Part shown: in pieces, positions 1-7,645 of the stretch
Numbering within the stretch: position 1 is the first letter of the stretch
Layout of the letters: the number at the start of each line of letters is the position of its first letter
Source of the DNA: Hungateiclostridiaceae bacterium UBA3934
Lineage (GTDB): Bacteria; Bacillota; Clostridia; Acetivibrionales; DTU013
Assembly (NCBI GenBank): GCA_002385815.1
Contig: DGEE01000106.1
Coordinates: 39 to 15,674 of the forward strand
Reading direction: 5' to 3'
DNA length: 15,636 nucleotides
Program-made: the position numbers and the translations under genes
Notes under the pieces: generated by a model
What the model was told of the DNA's origin: nothing
The model's input: only the letters and a program-made list of their open reading frames with translations
Database searches by the model: none

Positions 1-1
1 C

Positions 2-1012
2 ATGGGTATAATCGGCAAGCCATTAAGAAACATCCCGTGGCAGGATAAGCCAGCCGACTGTAAAGGTGTGGTATGGAGATACAGCGGTAATCCGATAATA
101 GACCGCAATCCCGCAGGGCGTTGTGCACGGGTATACAACAGCGCAGTGATACCGTATGAGGGCAAATTCATCGGTGTTTTCAGGGCTGACCATATCGACG
201 GCAAAGCCAGGATCCATCTTGGCAGAAGCAATGATGCAATAAACTGGGAAATCGAGGACGAGCCGATAAAGTGGAAAGATGAAGAAGGCAAGCCGTATGA
301 CCCCAATTACGCATATGACCCCAGGCTCGTGGAGATCGACGGTGTCTATTACATAATATGGTGTACCGATTTCGGAGGAGCAGCCCTGGGCATGGGGATG
401 ACGAAAGATTTCAAAGAATTCATCAGACTTGAAAACCCATTCCCTCCTTTCAACAGAAACGGCGTCCTCTTCCCCAGGAAGATAAACGGTAAATATATGC
501 TGCTCAGCAGACCCAGTGACAGCGGCCATACGCCTTTTGGCGACATTTTCATCAGCGAAAGTACTGATCTCAGATACTGGGGCAGACACAGACGCGTCAT
601 GTCCAGAGGTGGAAGCGGCTGGTGGCAGAGCACCAAGATCGGCGCAGGTCCTGTACCCATCGAGACAGACGAAGGATGGCTGCTCCTCTATCACGGAGTC
701 ACTACGACCTGCAGCGGCTATGTTTACAGCATGGGTGCGGCGATACTCGACAGGGACGATCCTTCTATAGTTAAATACAGAGCAGCAGACTATCTGCTGA
801 CACCTGAAAAGATCTATGAAACCTCCGGCTTCGTACCGAATGTGGTATTCCCTTGTGCTACACTGCACGATGCTGAAACAGGCCGTATAGCTATCTACTA
901 TGGAGCAGCGGACACCTACGTGGCCCTCGCTTTCACACAGGTGGATGAGGTTGTGGGATTTATCAAAAACAATTCCGAAATCGTGTATGGTGATGATATC
1001 GAATACAAATGA
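2..1012 (+). CDS. GH130 (subfamily 2-like) beta-1,4-mannoside phosphorylase
   Basis: Predicted cytoplasmic phosphorylase that splits beta-1,4-mannosidic ends with phosphate, releasing alpha-mannose-1-phosphate. The 336 residues look full length and resemble remembered GH130_2 enzymes of the RaMP2/UhgbMP type throughout. Visible landmarks are the N-terminal stretch with IPWQDKPADCK and WRYSGNPII, FNRNGVLFPRKING at about 150-163, RPSDSGHTPFGDIF at 170-183, TKIGAGPVPIET at 211-222, YHG at 230-232 and CATLHD near the end. The Asp of YDPR (D106) sits where the family's catalytic acid lies. R170 and H231 are likely phosphate contacts by family analogy. The ATG is the second base of the window, so its ribosome binding site and promoter are not visible and a slightly earlier start cannot be excluded. 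It is first of three genes with the epimerase and the second GH130. Whether it prefers mannooligosaccharides or mannosyl-N-acetylglucosamine cannot be told from sequence alone. Confidence 0.9.
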   Translation: MGIIGKPLRNIPWQDKPADCKGVVWRYSGNPIIDRNPAGRCARVYNSAVIPYEGKFIGVFRADHIDGKARIHLGRSNDAINWEIEDEPIKWKDEEGKPYDPNYAYDPRLVEIDGVYYIIWCTDFGGAALGMGMTKDFKEFIRLENPFPPFNRNGVLFPRKINGKYMLLSRPSDSGHTPFGDIFISESTDLRYWGRHRRVMSRGGSGWWQSTKIGAGPVPIETDEGWLLLYHGVTTTCSGYVYSMGAAILDRDDPSIVKYRAADYLLTPEKIYETSGFVPNVVFPCATLHDAETGRIAIYYGAADTYVALAFTQVDEVVGFIKNNSEIVYGDDIEYK

Positions 1013-1026
1013 CAAGAGGTGTATCA

Positions 1027-2238
1027 ATGGGACTGAGTACCGTCAGGCATCTGAAGCAACAGGTCGAAAGCGAACTGAGGTCAAATATACTGGACTTCTG
1101 GTGCAAGTATACTCCGGACAATGAAAACGGGGGCTTTTACGGATATATCTCTGCAGACCACAATACGGATCCTCGGGCTGACAAGGCTTCCGTACTTAAT
1201 GCCCGAATACTCTGGACATTTTCGGCAGCATGCAGATTCTACAATGAGAATAAATACCGGGACATGGCAGCCCGTGCTTACGAATACATCCGTGATCATT
1301 TTATAAACCGGGAGCACATGGGAGTATACTGGATGCTCGATTACAAGGGTGCACCAAAAGATACGAAAAATCAGGTCTATGCCAACGCCTTCACCGTATA
1401 TGCCCTGTCTGAGTATTACCGTGCATTCAGGGACAGTGCCGCCCTGGAACTGGCAATCAGTCTGTACGAATCGCTGGAACGGAATGCAAAAGACATGAGA
1501 TACGGAGGCTATCTGGAAGCACTTGCCTGTGACTGGTCGCCCCTGGCTGACATGAGTCTCAGTTCCCGTGATATGAATGTTCCAAAATCGATGAATACTC
1601 ATCTGCATATGCTCGAGGCTTATACCAACCTGTACAGGGTCTGGAAGTCGGATCAGCTCAGGGAAAGCCTGGGGACTCTGTTGGAAAACGTGATGGAACA
1701 CATAGTCGACAGCATTACATGGAGCTTCAGGCTGTTTTTCGAAATGGACTGGACTCCCTGTGCAAATATCACTTCATACGGACATGACATAGAAGGAAGC
1801 TGGCTGATCCACGAAGCTGCCGAAGTACTGGGAAACCGTGCACTTCTGGAAAGAGCCGAAGAAGTTGCAGTGAACATGGCTGAACACGTCCTTCAGAACG
1901 GGACAGACAGGACGTATGGCGGCATATTCAATGAAATGTACGATTCGAAGCTGGATGACAACAAGGACTGGTGGCCGCAGGCAGAAGCAGTGGCAGGATT
2001 TTTCAACGCCTGGCAGCTTACCGGAAAAGGGGCATTCCTGGATGAAGCCTTAAATACATGGAGATTCATCGACAAATATATTGCAGACCGTGAAAACGGC
2101 GAATGGCACTGGGGTGTCACCCGTGACGGCAGCCGTATCACAGGGACCGACAAGGTCAGTCCATGGAAATGCCCGTACCACAACAGCAGGATGTGTTTCG
2201 AGATCATACGCAGAGTCGCCGGATACGAAGACAGATGA
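1027..2238 (+). CDS. Cellobiose/mannobiose 2-epimerase (AGE superfamily)
   Basis: Predicted cytoplasmic (alpha/alpha)6-barrel epimerase that converts the reducing-end sugar of beta-1,4 disaccharides. In this operon the likely reaction is mannobiose to mannosyl-glucose, which supplies the third gene. The 403 residues match the usual length of about 400. Numbered from the chosen start, R60 in VLNAR, H192 in NTHLHMLEAY, H253 in YGHDIEGSWL and H385 in CPYHNSRM fall at the spacings expected for the catalytic Arg and three His of cellobiose 2-epimerase. WWPQAEAV and WHWGV are also typical. Two starts are possible. The ATG at 1009 overlaps the previous stop but has no ribosome binding site. The ATG at 1027 has AAGAGG with a seven-base spacer, so it was chosen. 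The gene begins 14 bases after the first GH130. An N-acylglucosamine 2-epimerase role is less likely given the GH130 neighbours. Confidence 0.9.
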   Translation: MGLSTVRHLKQQVESELRSNILDFWCKYTPDNENGGFYGYISADHNTDPRADKASVLNARILWTFSAACRFYNENKYRDMAARAYEYIRDHFINREHMGVYWMLDYKGAPKDTKNQVYANAFTVYALSEYYRAFRDSAALELAISLYESLERNAKDMRYGGYLEALACDWSPLADMSLSSRDMNVPKSMNTHLHMLEAYTNLYRVWKSDQLRESLGTLLENVMEHIVDSITWSFRLFFEMDWTPCANITSYGHDIEGSWLIHEAAEVLGNRALLERAEEVAVNMAEHVLQNGTDRTYGGIFNEMYDSKLDDNKDWWPQAEAVAGFFNAWQLTGKGAFLDEALNTWRFIDKYIADRENGEWHWGVTRDGSRITGTDKVSPWKCPYHNSRMCFEIIRRVAGYEDR

Positions 2239-2297
2239 TGTATACCGGCCTTTTATGCTGCAGATAATCCAAAAACGATCAGGAGGCTGAATATATA

Positions 2298-3494
2298 ATG
2301 AGCAATTATTTCAAAAACAGACTTGATCAGCTTGTTGCTGAATACAATGCAATAATCTCACGAAAAAATGAACCCCTGCCGTCTGGCAACGGGATATACG
2401 AAAGGTTCAGATATCCCGTACTGACAAAAGACCATATCCCGCTGTTCTGGAAATATGATCTCAATGAGGAGACAAATCCGTATCTGATGGAAAGGCTGGG
2501 TGTTAACAGTGTATTCAATCCCGGCGCAGTCGAACTGGATGGGAAGATATATCTTATAGCTCGTGTTGAAGGCTATGACAGAAAATCCTTCTTTGCAGTA
2601 GCGGAAAGCGAAAACGGGACAGATAATTTCAAATTTTGGGATTACCCCATTATTATGCCTGAGACCGATGATCCGGATATAAACGTTTATGATATGAGAA
2701 TCACAAAACATGAGGACGGCTGGATGTACGGTCTGTTCTGCACTGAGCGCAAGGATCCGGACGCACCCTTCGGCGATACCTCCAGCGCCATTGCAGCCTG
2801 CGGCATAGCAAGGACACGGGATCTAAGGACCTGGGAACGTCTCCCCGATCTCAGGACAAAATCAGCCCAGCAGAGAAATGTAGTGCTTCACCCTGAATTC
2901 ATAGACGGGAAATACGCTTTTTACACAAGACCCCAGGACGGTTTCATCGAAACCGGGACCGGCGGCGGCATCGGATGGGCTCTTTCAGATACCATCGAGA
3001 ATGCATCCATCGGCGACGAGATGCTGATAGATTACAAGGAATACCATACCATAAAGGAAGTCAAAAACGGTCAGGGTCCGGCACCCATAAAAACAGAGAA
3101 AGGCTGGCTCCATATTGCCCATGGTGTAAGGAACACAGCTGCAGGACTGCGTTATGTGATCTATGCTTTCCTGTCTGACCTTGAGCATCCTGAAGTCGTC
3201 ACTCACAGACCCGGCGGCTATCTCATCGCACCAGAGGGCGAGGAGCGTGTCGGCGACGTATCCAATGTGGTATTCTGCAACGGTGCGGTTGCCAGGGCTG
3301 ACGGAGAACTGCTTATATATTATGCTTCTTCCGATACAAGGGTCCACGTAGCACGAACCACTGTTGACAAAATGCTTGACTATATTGTCAACACACCGGA
3401 GGATCCATTGAGATCCTATGCCTGTGTTCAAATAAGAAAAGAGCTCATCGATAAAAACATGGAGCTCTTGAGTTCCGGAAATATAAAGCTGTAA
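2298..3494 (+). CDS. 4-O-beta-D-mannosyl-D-glucose phosphorylase (GH130 subfamily 1)
   Basis: Predicted cytoplasmic enzyme that phosphorolyses mannosyl-beta-1,4-glucose to mannose-1-phosphate and glucose, completing the epimerase route of mannan breakdown. The 398 residues closely resemble remembered mannosylglucose phosphorylases such as those of Bacteroides fragilis and Ruminococcus albus. Shared blocks include FWKYDLNEETNPYLMER, RVEGYDRKSFFAVAES, NVYDMR, TRPQDGFI, GGGIGWAL, YHTIKEVKNGQGPAPIKT, GWLHIAHGVRN, DVSNVVFCNG and YYASSDTR. D132 in NVYDMR corresponds to the catalytic acid of the subfamily. It is about 60 residues longer than the first GH130, with the extra N-terminal helix typical of subfamily 1. 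A strong AGGAGG at 2281-2286 lies 11 bases before the ATG. It follows the epimerase gene by 59 bases and precedes a terminator, so it is the last gene of the operon. Confidence 0.93.
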   Translation: MSNYFKNRLDQLVAEYNAIISRKNEPLPSGNGIYERFRYPVLTKDHIPLFWKYDLNEETNPYLMERLGVNSVFNPGAVELDGKIYLIARVEGYDRKSFFAVAESENGTDNFKFWDYPIIMPETDDPDINVYDMRITKHEDGWMYGLFCTERKDPDAPFGDTSSAIAACGIARTRDLRTWERLPDLRTKSAQQRNVVLHPEFIDGKYAFYTRPQDGFIETGTGGGIGWALSDTIENASIGDEMLIDYKEYHTIKEVKNGQGPAPIKTEKGWLHIAHGVRNTAAGLRYVIYAFLSDLEHPEVVTHRPGGYLIAPEGEERVGDVSNVVFCNGAVARADGELLIYYASSDTRVHVARTTVDKMLDYIVNTPEDPLRSYACVQIRKELIDKNMELLSSGNIKL

Positions 3495-3508
3495 CAGATC
3501 TTGCAGAT

Positions 3509-3550
3509 AAAGCTGCAGCAGCCTCCGGCTGATGCGGCTTTATTTTTTCT
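3509..3550 (+). terminator. Rho-independent terminator of the mannoside operon
   Basis: A 15-base stem (3509-3523 with 3527-3541; one G-T pair and one mismatch) closes on a three-base TCC loop. It is followed by A and six T on the + strand. It starts 14 bases after the phosphorylase stop. It also covers the stop codon of the converging SH3b gene, so it may give that transcript a 3' hairpin too, although the - strand has no T run there. Confidence 0.8.
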
Positions 3551-4061
3551 TTGTCACATATATGGCGAACACATATCCCTGTGTGCCCTTGGATGTTGTT
3601 ACCTTATACCACCCGTTGCTTTCTGAATGTATGGTTACAGTTTCGTTCCTGTACAGCTTTCCGATGATACTCGAAGAAGTGGTGGGCTGTGAACGAAGAT
3701 TGAGCGCTGCAACATTGACGGTACCTTTGACAGTGGTTTGATCTGCGGGCTTCTGCTCCCCGCCGCTTCCCGATGGTGTGGTGCTCACTGCCGTACCCGA
3801 TTTCAGTGCTGCTATCTCTGCTTCCAGTGCCTTGATCTTCTTGTCCTGTTCTGCTATTTTGCTGTTAAGCTCATCAAAAAGTGTCTGCACTTTTGATGAC
3901 AGTTGCTCGAAAGCGGCATCGACATAGCTTTTGCTCACTATAGGATCCTGCTCGGAGCCGGGTATGGCTGACTGATTTATAGCAAATACAATATTCAGGC
4001 TCAATGAAATGACCATGACGATCATTATGGTTGCTGCTGCAAATTTGGACCTCCGTTTCAT
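3540..4061 (-). CDS. Membrane-anchored coiled-coil protein with C-terminal SH3b domain
   Basis: Predicted envelope protein of 173 residues. MKRRSK is followed by a hydrophobic segment at about 7-27 that acts as signal anchor or uncleaved signal peptide. Next come a charged heptad-rich coiled coil at about 46-87, a Ser/Thr/Gly linker at about 88-112, and a bacterial SH3 domain (SH3_3/SH3b type) from about 113 to the end. That domain carries NLRSQPTTSSSIIGKL, GWYKV and GTQGYV, the usual signature. Such domains commonly bind peptidoglycan or its peptides. No catalytic domain is present, so the role is probably wall binding or scaffolding. An ATG 42 bases upstream is in frame, but the start chosen here has AAGGGGG six bases before it and places the basic residues directly in front of the hydrophobic segment. 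The gene stands alone, convergent with the mannoside operon and divergent from the MATE gene. Confidence 0.8.
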   Translation of the reverse strand: MKRRSKFAAATIMIVMVISLSLNIVFAINQSAIPGSEQDPIVSKSYVDAAFEQLSSKVQTLFDELNSKIAEQDKKIKALEAEIAALKSGTAVSTTPSGSGGEQKPADQTTVKGTVNVAALNLRSQPTTSSSIIGKLYRNETVTIHSESNGWYKVTTSKGTQGYVFAIYVTKKK

Positions 4062-4117
4062 GATTTGCCCCCTTTTCTTTTGCACCGTGCTGTAAACTGA
4101 CACATATACACATTATT

Positions 4118-4123
4118 ATTATA
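4118..4123 (-). promoter_or_regulatory. Candidate -10 element of the SH3b gene
   Basis: The - strand reads TATAAT here, 56 bases upstream of the chosen ATG, in a very AT-rich stretch. No good -35 sits 16-18 bases upstream (TTGTCA is only 9 bases away), so this is a suggestion only. Confidence 0.3.
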
Positions 4124-4240
4124 ACGCAATATTGACAATTTTTTTATTACAGAATCCTTAAAAAACAATGACACTCAGGAAAAAAGCAATTTATGAGGAC
4201 CTGCCGGCAAAATTTGACGAGCAAAATCCTCCGTAGTCTT

Positions 4241-4246
4241 TATAAT
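4241..4246 (+). promoter_or_regulatory. Candidate -10 element of the MATE gene
   Basis: A perfect TATAAT lies 56 bases before the chosen MATE start. A TTGACG at 4214-4219 is 21 bases upstream, which is longer than ideal. Transcription from here would begin near 4253, which argues against translation starting at the GTG at 4252. Confidence 0.35.
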
Positions 4247-4302
4247 AAAATGTGCCGATATTATCGGGAAATGTACATATCTCAGTTGAACGGAGCTATA
4301 TG

Positions 4303-5688
4303 ATGCAGGATAGAACAGCTTTAACACGAAGCTCGGGGATATTCGGCGACAGGGAATTCCGAAAAAGATTCCTGAGCATTGCAATACCTGTCACATTACA
4401 GCAATTTCTGACTTCATCGCTTAACCTGACCAACAACATCCTGGTCGGGCAGCTTGGTGATGCCAGCGTAGCTGCAGTTGGTCTTGCCAACCAGGTTTAT
4501 TTCATACTCAATGTTGTACTGCTTGGCATAGGCGGAGGCATCTCCGTATACATTTCCCAGTTCTGGGGCAGCCGCAAATATGATCAGATCAAAAAAGTGG
4601 TTTCACTCAGCATGATCATCACGATGACTGCTGCTCTTATATTCTTTATACCGTCATTTGCAGCACCCAGGTTCATACTTTCGCTGTTTTCAAAGGATAT
4701 GAGCGTCATCGGGCTTGGAAGCGAATACCTGAGGCCAGTGAGTATCAGTTTTCTGCTCATGACCTTCTCAATCTGCTTCTCCAGTGCGCTGCGGAGTACG
4801 GGAAATGTAAGACTGCCGTTGGTGGCGAATTTTGTCGGCATAGTCGTGAATACCGTCCTGAATTATGTGCTGATATTCGGCAAGCTCGGACTTCCCGCCA
4901 TGGGCGTAGCCGGATCTGCCATCGCAACGGTTGTGGCCCGGCTGATCGAATCACTCATCATACTGTGGGCAGTTTATGCATCCAATAATATTGTATCGAT
5001 AAAACCAAAAGACCTGTTTAATATCAGCGCCGACCTGATCAAAAGATTTTTCAGCACTTCGGGCGAACTTATAGCAAAAGACGTGGTCTGGGCTACAGGT
5101 ACCTCGATCTATATGGTCATATATGCATTGATGAGCACTGAAGCTGCAGCTGCAGTCAACATCACATCAACGATCCGCAGCATGACCTTCGTATTCTTTC
5201 AGGGTGTATCCAATGCATGTTTGATAATGGTCGGCAACAAGATCGGAGAAAACGACAATGACACGGCATATGAGTATGCGCTCAGATTTCTCAGGATAAC
5301 ACTGGTGATCTCAGCGGCAGTAGGCTGCATACTGATTTTTTCAAGACCGCTGGTACTTGCCCCGTACAAAGTGTCACAGACAGTGATCGACAATGCCATG
5401 GGACTTCTGGTGGTAGCGGCTGTGATAGTACCCTTCCAGTCTTTTGCCAGCGTGGCCATCGTTGGGGCCATGAGAGGCGGAGGGGATATAAGATACACTA
5501 TCTTCCTCGATCTGGCCGCAGTATGGTTCATAGGCATGCCTCTGGCATGGCTGGGCGGCCTGGTGCTGCACCTTGACATCGTATGGGTCTTCCTGCTGGT
5601 AAGCCTCCAGGAAGTATTCAAGGCTGTGTTGTGCTATTGGAGGATACGTTCAAAGAAATGGATCAACAATGTGGTCCACGGGATATAG
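4303..5688 (+). CDS. MATE family efflux transporter
   Basis: Predicted 12-helix membrane antiporter of 461 residues that would export drugs or metabolites in exchange for Na+ or H+. The length matches the family (about 450). It shows the two six-helix halves of MatE proteins. The first has IAIPVTLQQFLTSSLNLTNN and LVGQLGDASVAAVGLANQ near the N-terminus, then SALRSTGNVRLPL. The second has GVSNACLIMVGNKIGENDNDTAYEYA and VGAMRGGGDIRYTI, the usual repeat of the R-G-G-D region. The substrate cannot be predicted. A GTG at 4252 would add 17 residues but probably lies at or before the transcription start. GGAG at 4292-4295 is seven bases from the ATG at 4303 and four from the ATG at 4300, so 4303 is preferred. 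The last 39 bases overlap the converging DNA glycosylase gene. Confidence 0.9.
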   Translation: MQDRTALTRSSGIFGDREFRKRFLSIAIPVTLQQFLTSSLNLTNNILVGQLGDASVAAVGLANQVYFILNVVLLGIGGGISVYISQFWGSRKYDQIKKVVSLSMIITMTAALIFFIPSFAAPRFILSLFSKDMSVIGLGSEYLRPVSISFLLMTFSICFSSALRSTGNVRLPLVANFVGIVVNTVLNYVLIFGKLGLPAMGVAGSAIATVVARLIESLIILWAVYASNNIVSIKPKDLFNISADLIKRFFSTSGELIAKDVVWATGTSIYMVIYALMSTEAAAAVNITSTIRSMTFVFFQGVSNACLIMVGNKIGENDNDTAYEYALRFLRITLVISAAVGCILIFSRPLVLAPYKVSQTVIDNAMGLLVVAAVIVPFQSFASVAIVGAMRGGGDIRYTIFLDLAAVWFIGMPLAWLGGLVLHLDIVWVFLLVSLQEVFKAVLCYWRIRSKKWINNVVHGI

Positions 5689-6177
5689 CAATTCTTTGAG
5701 CACCATCCACTTTTCAAGCTTCTTCTCAAAGGCGAGTGTGTATGCCGGGCTTGTGGATGGAAGATCGAAATACTGCCTGATATGGCCCCCTGTGCCTTTC
5801 TTTCTGACAAAGCGGTCATAAAGCCTTCGGGCGGGACCTCCGTTGAAGCAAACATACCTGATGCTCCTGTACCGTTCATAGAAGCTTTCAAAGTCATTGG
5901 GTTCGGGATCCCTGATGCAGCTGTCACTGCTGCCCTCCCTTTCACACGCCTTCAGCACGTCCCAGAGTGCGATGCGGTGCCGGAGCAAAAAAGCCCTGCG
6001 CATCTCATAGTCATTATCGGGCTCCTGATCGAATAGCGCGTATATGATCCTCCAGAAAGCATTGCGTTCGAATCCGTAGTACTGCTGCTTTTTCAGTGAC
6101 ATGACTCCCGGCATGGTTCCGAGTATCAGCACTTTGCAGTTTTCATCAGCGATGGGGGCAAATGAGTAGATCTTCAT
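5650..6177 (-). CDS. Hypoxanthine-DNA glycosylase (DNA-deoxyinosine glycosylase, UDG family 6)
   Basis: Predicted base-excision repair enzyme that removes hypoxanthine, the deamination product of adenine, from DNA. The 175 residues fit the family, which is about 160-170 long. Motif 1 is VLILGTMPGVMSLKKQQYY at 16-34, followed by NAFWRII at 39-45, ALWDVLKACEREGSSDSCI at 70-88, FNGGPA at 111-116 and the second motif LPSTSPAYT at 139-147. Family 6 lacks the classic uracil-glycosylase acid and uses the Asn of the NAFW region, here N39. A GGAG sits five bases upstream of the ATG. The gene begins 29 bases after ysxC on the same strand and is probably in that transcript. Its 3' end runs 39 bases into the MATE gene from the opposite direction. 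A G:T/U mismatch-specific enzyme of the Mug type is the alternative, but the ALWDV and LPSTSPA blocks favour the hypoxanthine family. Confidence 0.85.
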   Translation of the reverse strand: MKIYSFAPIADENCKVLILGTMPGVMSLKKQQYYGFERNAFWRIIYALFDQEPDNDYEMRRAFLLRHRIALWDVLKACEREGSSDSCIRDPEPNDFESFYERYRSIRYVCFNGGPARRLYDRFVRKKGTGGHIRQYFDLPSTSPAYTLAFEKKLEKWMVLKELLYPVDHIVDPFL

Positions 6178-6206
6178 GTCTTCTCCGTCTTACCTTTTGT
6201 CTCAGA

Positions 6207-6815
6207 TCATATCTGTTCGTGGACCGTCTGCTCAAGCACGGCTTTCTCCAGCTCGTTCCATACCTGATCCCTTTGCTGCCCGGTCTCGGATGAATATGCC
6301 GTAAGACTGACATCCGCCCTGATCCCCAGCACTTTTCTGATCTCCGAAAGTCTTTTTTGTATCTGTCCTCTCGGGATCTTGTCAGCCTTAGTGGCGATCA
6401 CCATATGACCTATGCCGCGATCCAGTATCCAGCTATACATCAATTTGTCATCAGCTGTCGGCGTGTGCCTGATATCAACAAGCATGACCACCAGCTTCAG
6501 TTGGTTTCTCGTATTCAGATAAGTCTCGATCATTTTAGCCCAGAATATTTTCTCCTTTTTTGATACCTTTGCATATCCATATCCGGGAAGATCTACAAAA
6601 TATAAGGTGTCGTCGATATTGTAAAAGTTTATCCCCCGTGTTTTACCGGGTTCTGAGGAAACCCTGGCCAGACCTTTCCTGTTCAGGAGTGAATTTATGA
6701 TCGAAGATTTCCCCACATTGGACCTGCCAACCAGGGCTATTTCAGGCATATCACCTGCAGGGTACTGATCCGGCTTAACAGCCGTACATTCATATCTGGA
6801 TCTGCTGATATCCAT
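6207..6815 (-). CDS. ysxC: Ribosome biogenesis GTP-binding protein YsxC/EngB/YihA
   Basis: Cytoplasmic TRAFAC-class GTPase needed for late assembly of the 50S ribosomal subunit. The 202 residues match the family. G1 is GRSNVGKSS at 30-38, switch I GKTRGINF at 57-64, G3 DLPGYGYA at 75-82, G4 TKADK at 142-146 and G5 SSE at 175-177. The N-terminal AVKPDQYP before the P-loop is characteristic of YsxC. AGGAG with a seven-base spacer supports the start. The gene is often found next to lon or clpX. Here it instead leads a two-gene unit with the hypoxanthine-DNA glycosylase. Confidence 0.97.
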   Translation of the reverse strand: MDISRSRYECTAVKPDQYPAGDMPEIALVGRSNVGKSSIINSLLNRKGLARVSSEPGKTRGINFYNIDDTLYFVDLPGYGYAKVSKKEKIFWAKMIETYLNTRNQLKLVVMLVDIRHTPTADDKLMYSWILDRGIGHMVIATKADKIPRGQIQKRLSEIRKVLGIRADVSLTAYSSETGQQRDQVWNELEKAVLEQTVHEQI

Positions 6816-6860
6816 GATGCATCTCCTTTTGTGTCTTTTTGTTCATATGCAGCTATGTTT

Positions 6861-6866
6861 ATTATA
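6861..6866 (-). promoter_or_regulatory. Candidate -10 element of ysxC
   Basis: The - strand reads TATAAT 45 bases upstream of the ysxC ATG. The best -35 at a 17-base spacing is TTTATA, a weak match. The site directly follows the terminator of the upstream DUF4846 remnant, which fits a fresh transcription start for ysxC. Confidence 0.4.
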
Positions 6867-6868
6867 CT

Positions 6869-6908
6869 AAAAAAGCCGGTTTATATAAAACATCTGTCAA
6901 AACCGGCT
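6869..6908 (-). terminator. Rho-independent terminator after the DUF4846 remnant
   Basis: Perfect nine-base arms (6874-6882 and 6900-6908) enclose a 17-base loop. On the - strand the stem runs into six T. It lies 13 bases past the stop of the DUF4846 remnant and separates it from ysxC. Confidence 0.75.
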
Positions 6909-6921
6909 GAATACAGCTTTT

Positions 6922-7197
6922 TTACATATCGGCACCGTCTGCGAATCTGTACACCTGGTTTGCTGTGAAAGTCCACTCGGGGATTACAAGCTCATTACTG
7001 ATATCCAACGGATACCACGGATCATCATCGCTGTTTGAAGGATTTTTCAGGATATGTATGTCCTGTGCCGGCATATAGCTCTGTGTTGCAATAAAGACCT
7101 TCTCCCCTGTCTCAGGCTTAACGGCCATATCGGTAACGATGACGCAGTGGCCGGGAGTACCTCCTTTCAGGAAAACATCACCCGGCAGGATATTCAT
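6922..7197 (-). pseudogene. C-terminal remnant of a DUF4846 protein
   Basis: This 91-codon stretch carries only the C-terminal part of the DUF4846 family, whose members as I recall are about 250-300 residues. The recognisable blocks are LPGDVFLKGGTPGHCVIVTDMA, ATQSYMPAQDIHILKNP, DDPWYPL and PEWTF. The family's function is not established. The first ATG is immediately preceded by an in-frame TGA and has no ribosome binding site, so it is unlikely to be a real start. Another frame upstream reads PSVPLNEYPAG. Removing one base near 7192 would join PLNE to ILPGDVF, which suggests a frameshift as well as loss of the 5' two thirds. Beyond about 7260 the sequence no longer looks like the family. The original terminator remains downstream. 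Confidence 0.7.
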
Positions 7198-7364
7198 TCA
7201 GTGGCACAGACGGAAAAATGTAAGAAAATGTTTCAATCCATGATGATGTTGGAAACAATATTATTATAAAGCATGCAGATCAAAGGCGAAATACGTGGCT
7301 GATTTTTGTGCCATAATATTGGGTATGGTCTGCATGAAATCTGATAGTAAAGGAGATGTGAATA

Positions 7365-7556
7365 ATGAAAGCATCAATCGACAGAGATGGCTGTATCGCA
7401 TGCGAGCTGTGTGTGACGGTCTGTCCTGAAGTATTCCGCATGGCTGATGATGGTCTTGCAGAAGTATATACAGACGAGGTGCCTGAGGGTTCCGAGGACT
7501 GCGCAAGGGAAGCTGAGGAGGGTTGCCCTGTCGCTGTCATCAGCGTCGAGGAATAA
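7365..7556 (+). CDS. Single [4Fe-4S] ferredoxin
   Basis: Small cytoplasmic electron carrier of 63 residues, full length for monocluster ferredoxins of the Thermotoga maritima type. The cluster ligands are C10, C13 and C16 in CIACELC and the remote C54 in CPVAVISVEE. C20 and C46 stand where the T. maritima protein has its structural disulfide pair. The acidic surface (many Glu and Asp) is usual for these carriers. AAAGGAG upstream of the ATG supports the start. The gene follows the DUF4846 remnant, which points the other way, and precedes the chrA pair by 89 bases on the same strand. A TATACT at 7593-7598 may give the chrA pair its own start. No redox partner is encoded nearby. Confidence 0.95.
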   Translation: MKASIDRDGCIACELCVTVCPEVFRMADDGLAEVYTDEVPEGSEDCAREAEEGCPVAVISVEE

Positions 7557-7645
7557 CCGCAAAACCACTGGTAAAAACCACACTATTTAAGGTATACTGA
7601 TAAAAGCATGCAATATGTAAGTCAACATGATAAAGGAGCAGATCA

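Noticed and set aside
1009..1026. Earlier ATG for the epimerase, overlapping the previous stop
   Set aside because: It has no ribosome binding site. The ATG at 1027 has AAGAGG at good spacing and fits the family N-terminus.
23..1027. Long open frame of 334 codons on the - strand opposite the first GH130 gene
   Set aside because: It mirrors a strongly conserved GH130 gene, has no recognisable domain and is a codon-bias shadow.
4252..4302. GTG start adding 17 residues to the MATE protein
   Set aside because: It lies about where transcription from the TATAAT at 4241 would begin and has no ribosome binding site. GGAG supports 4303.
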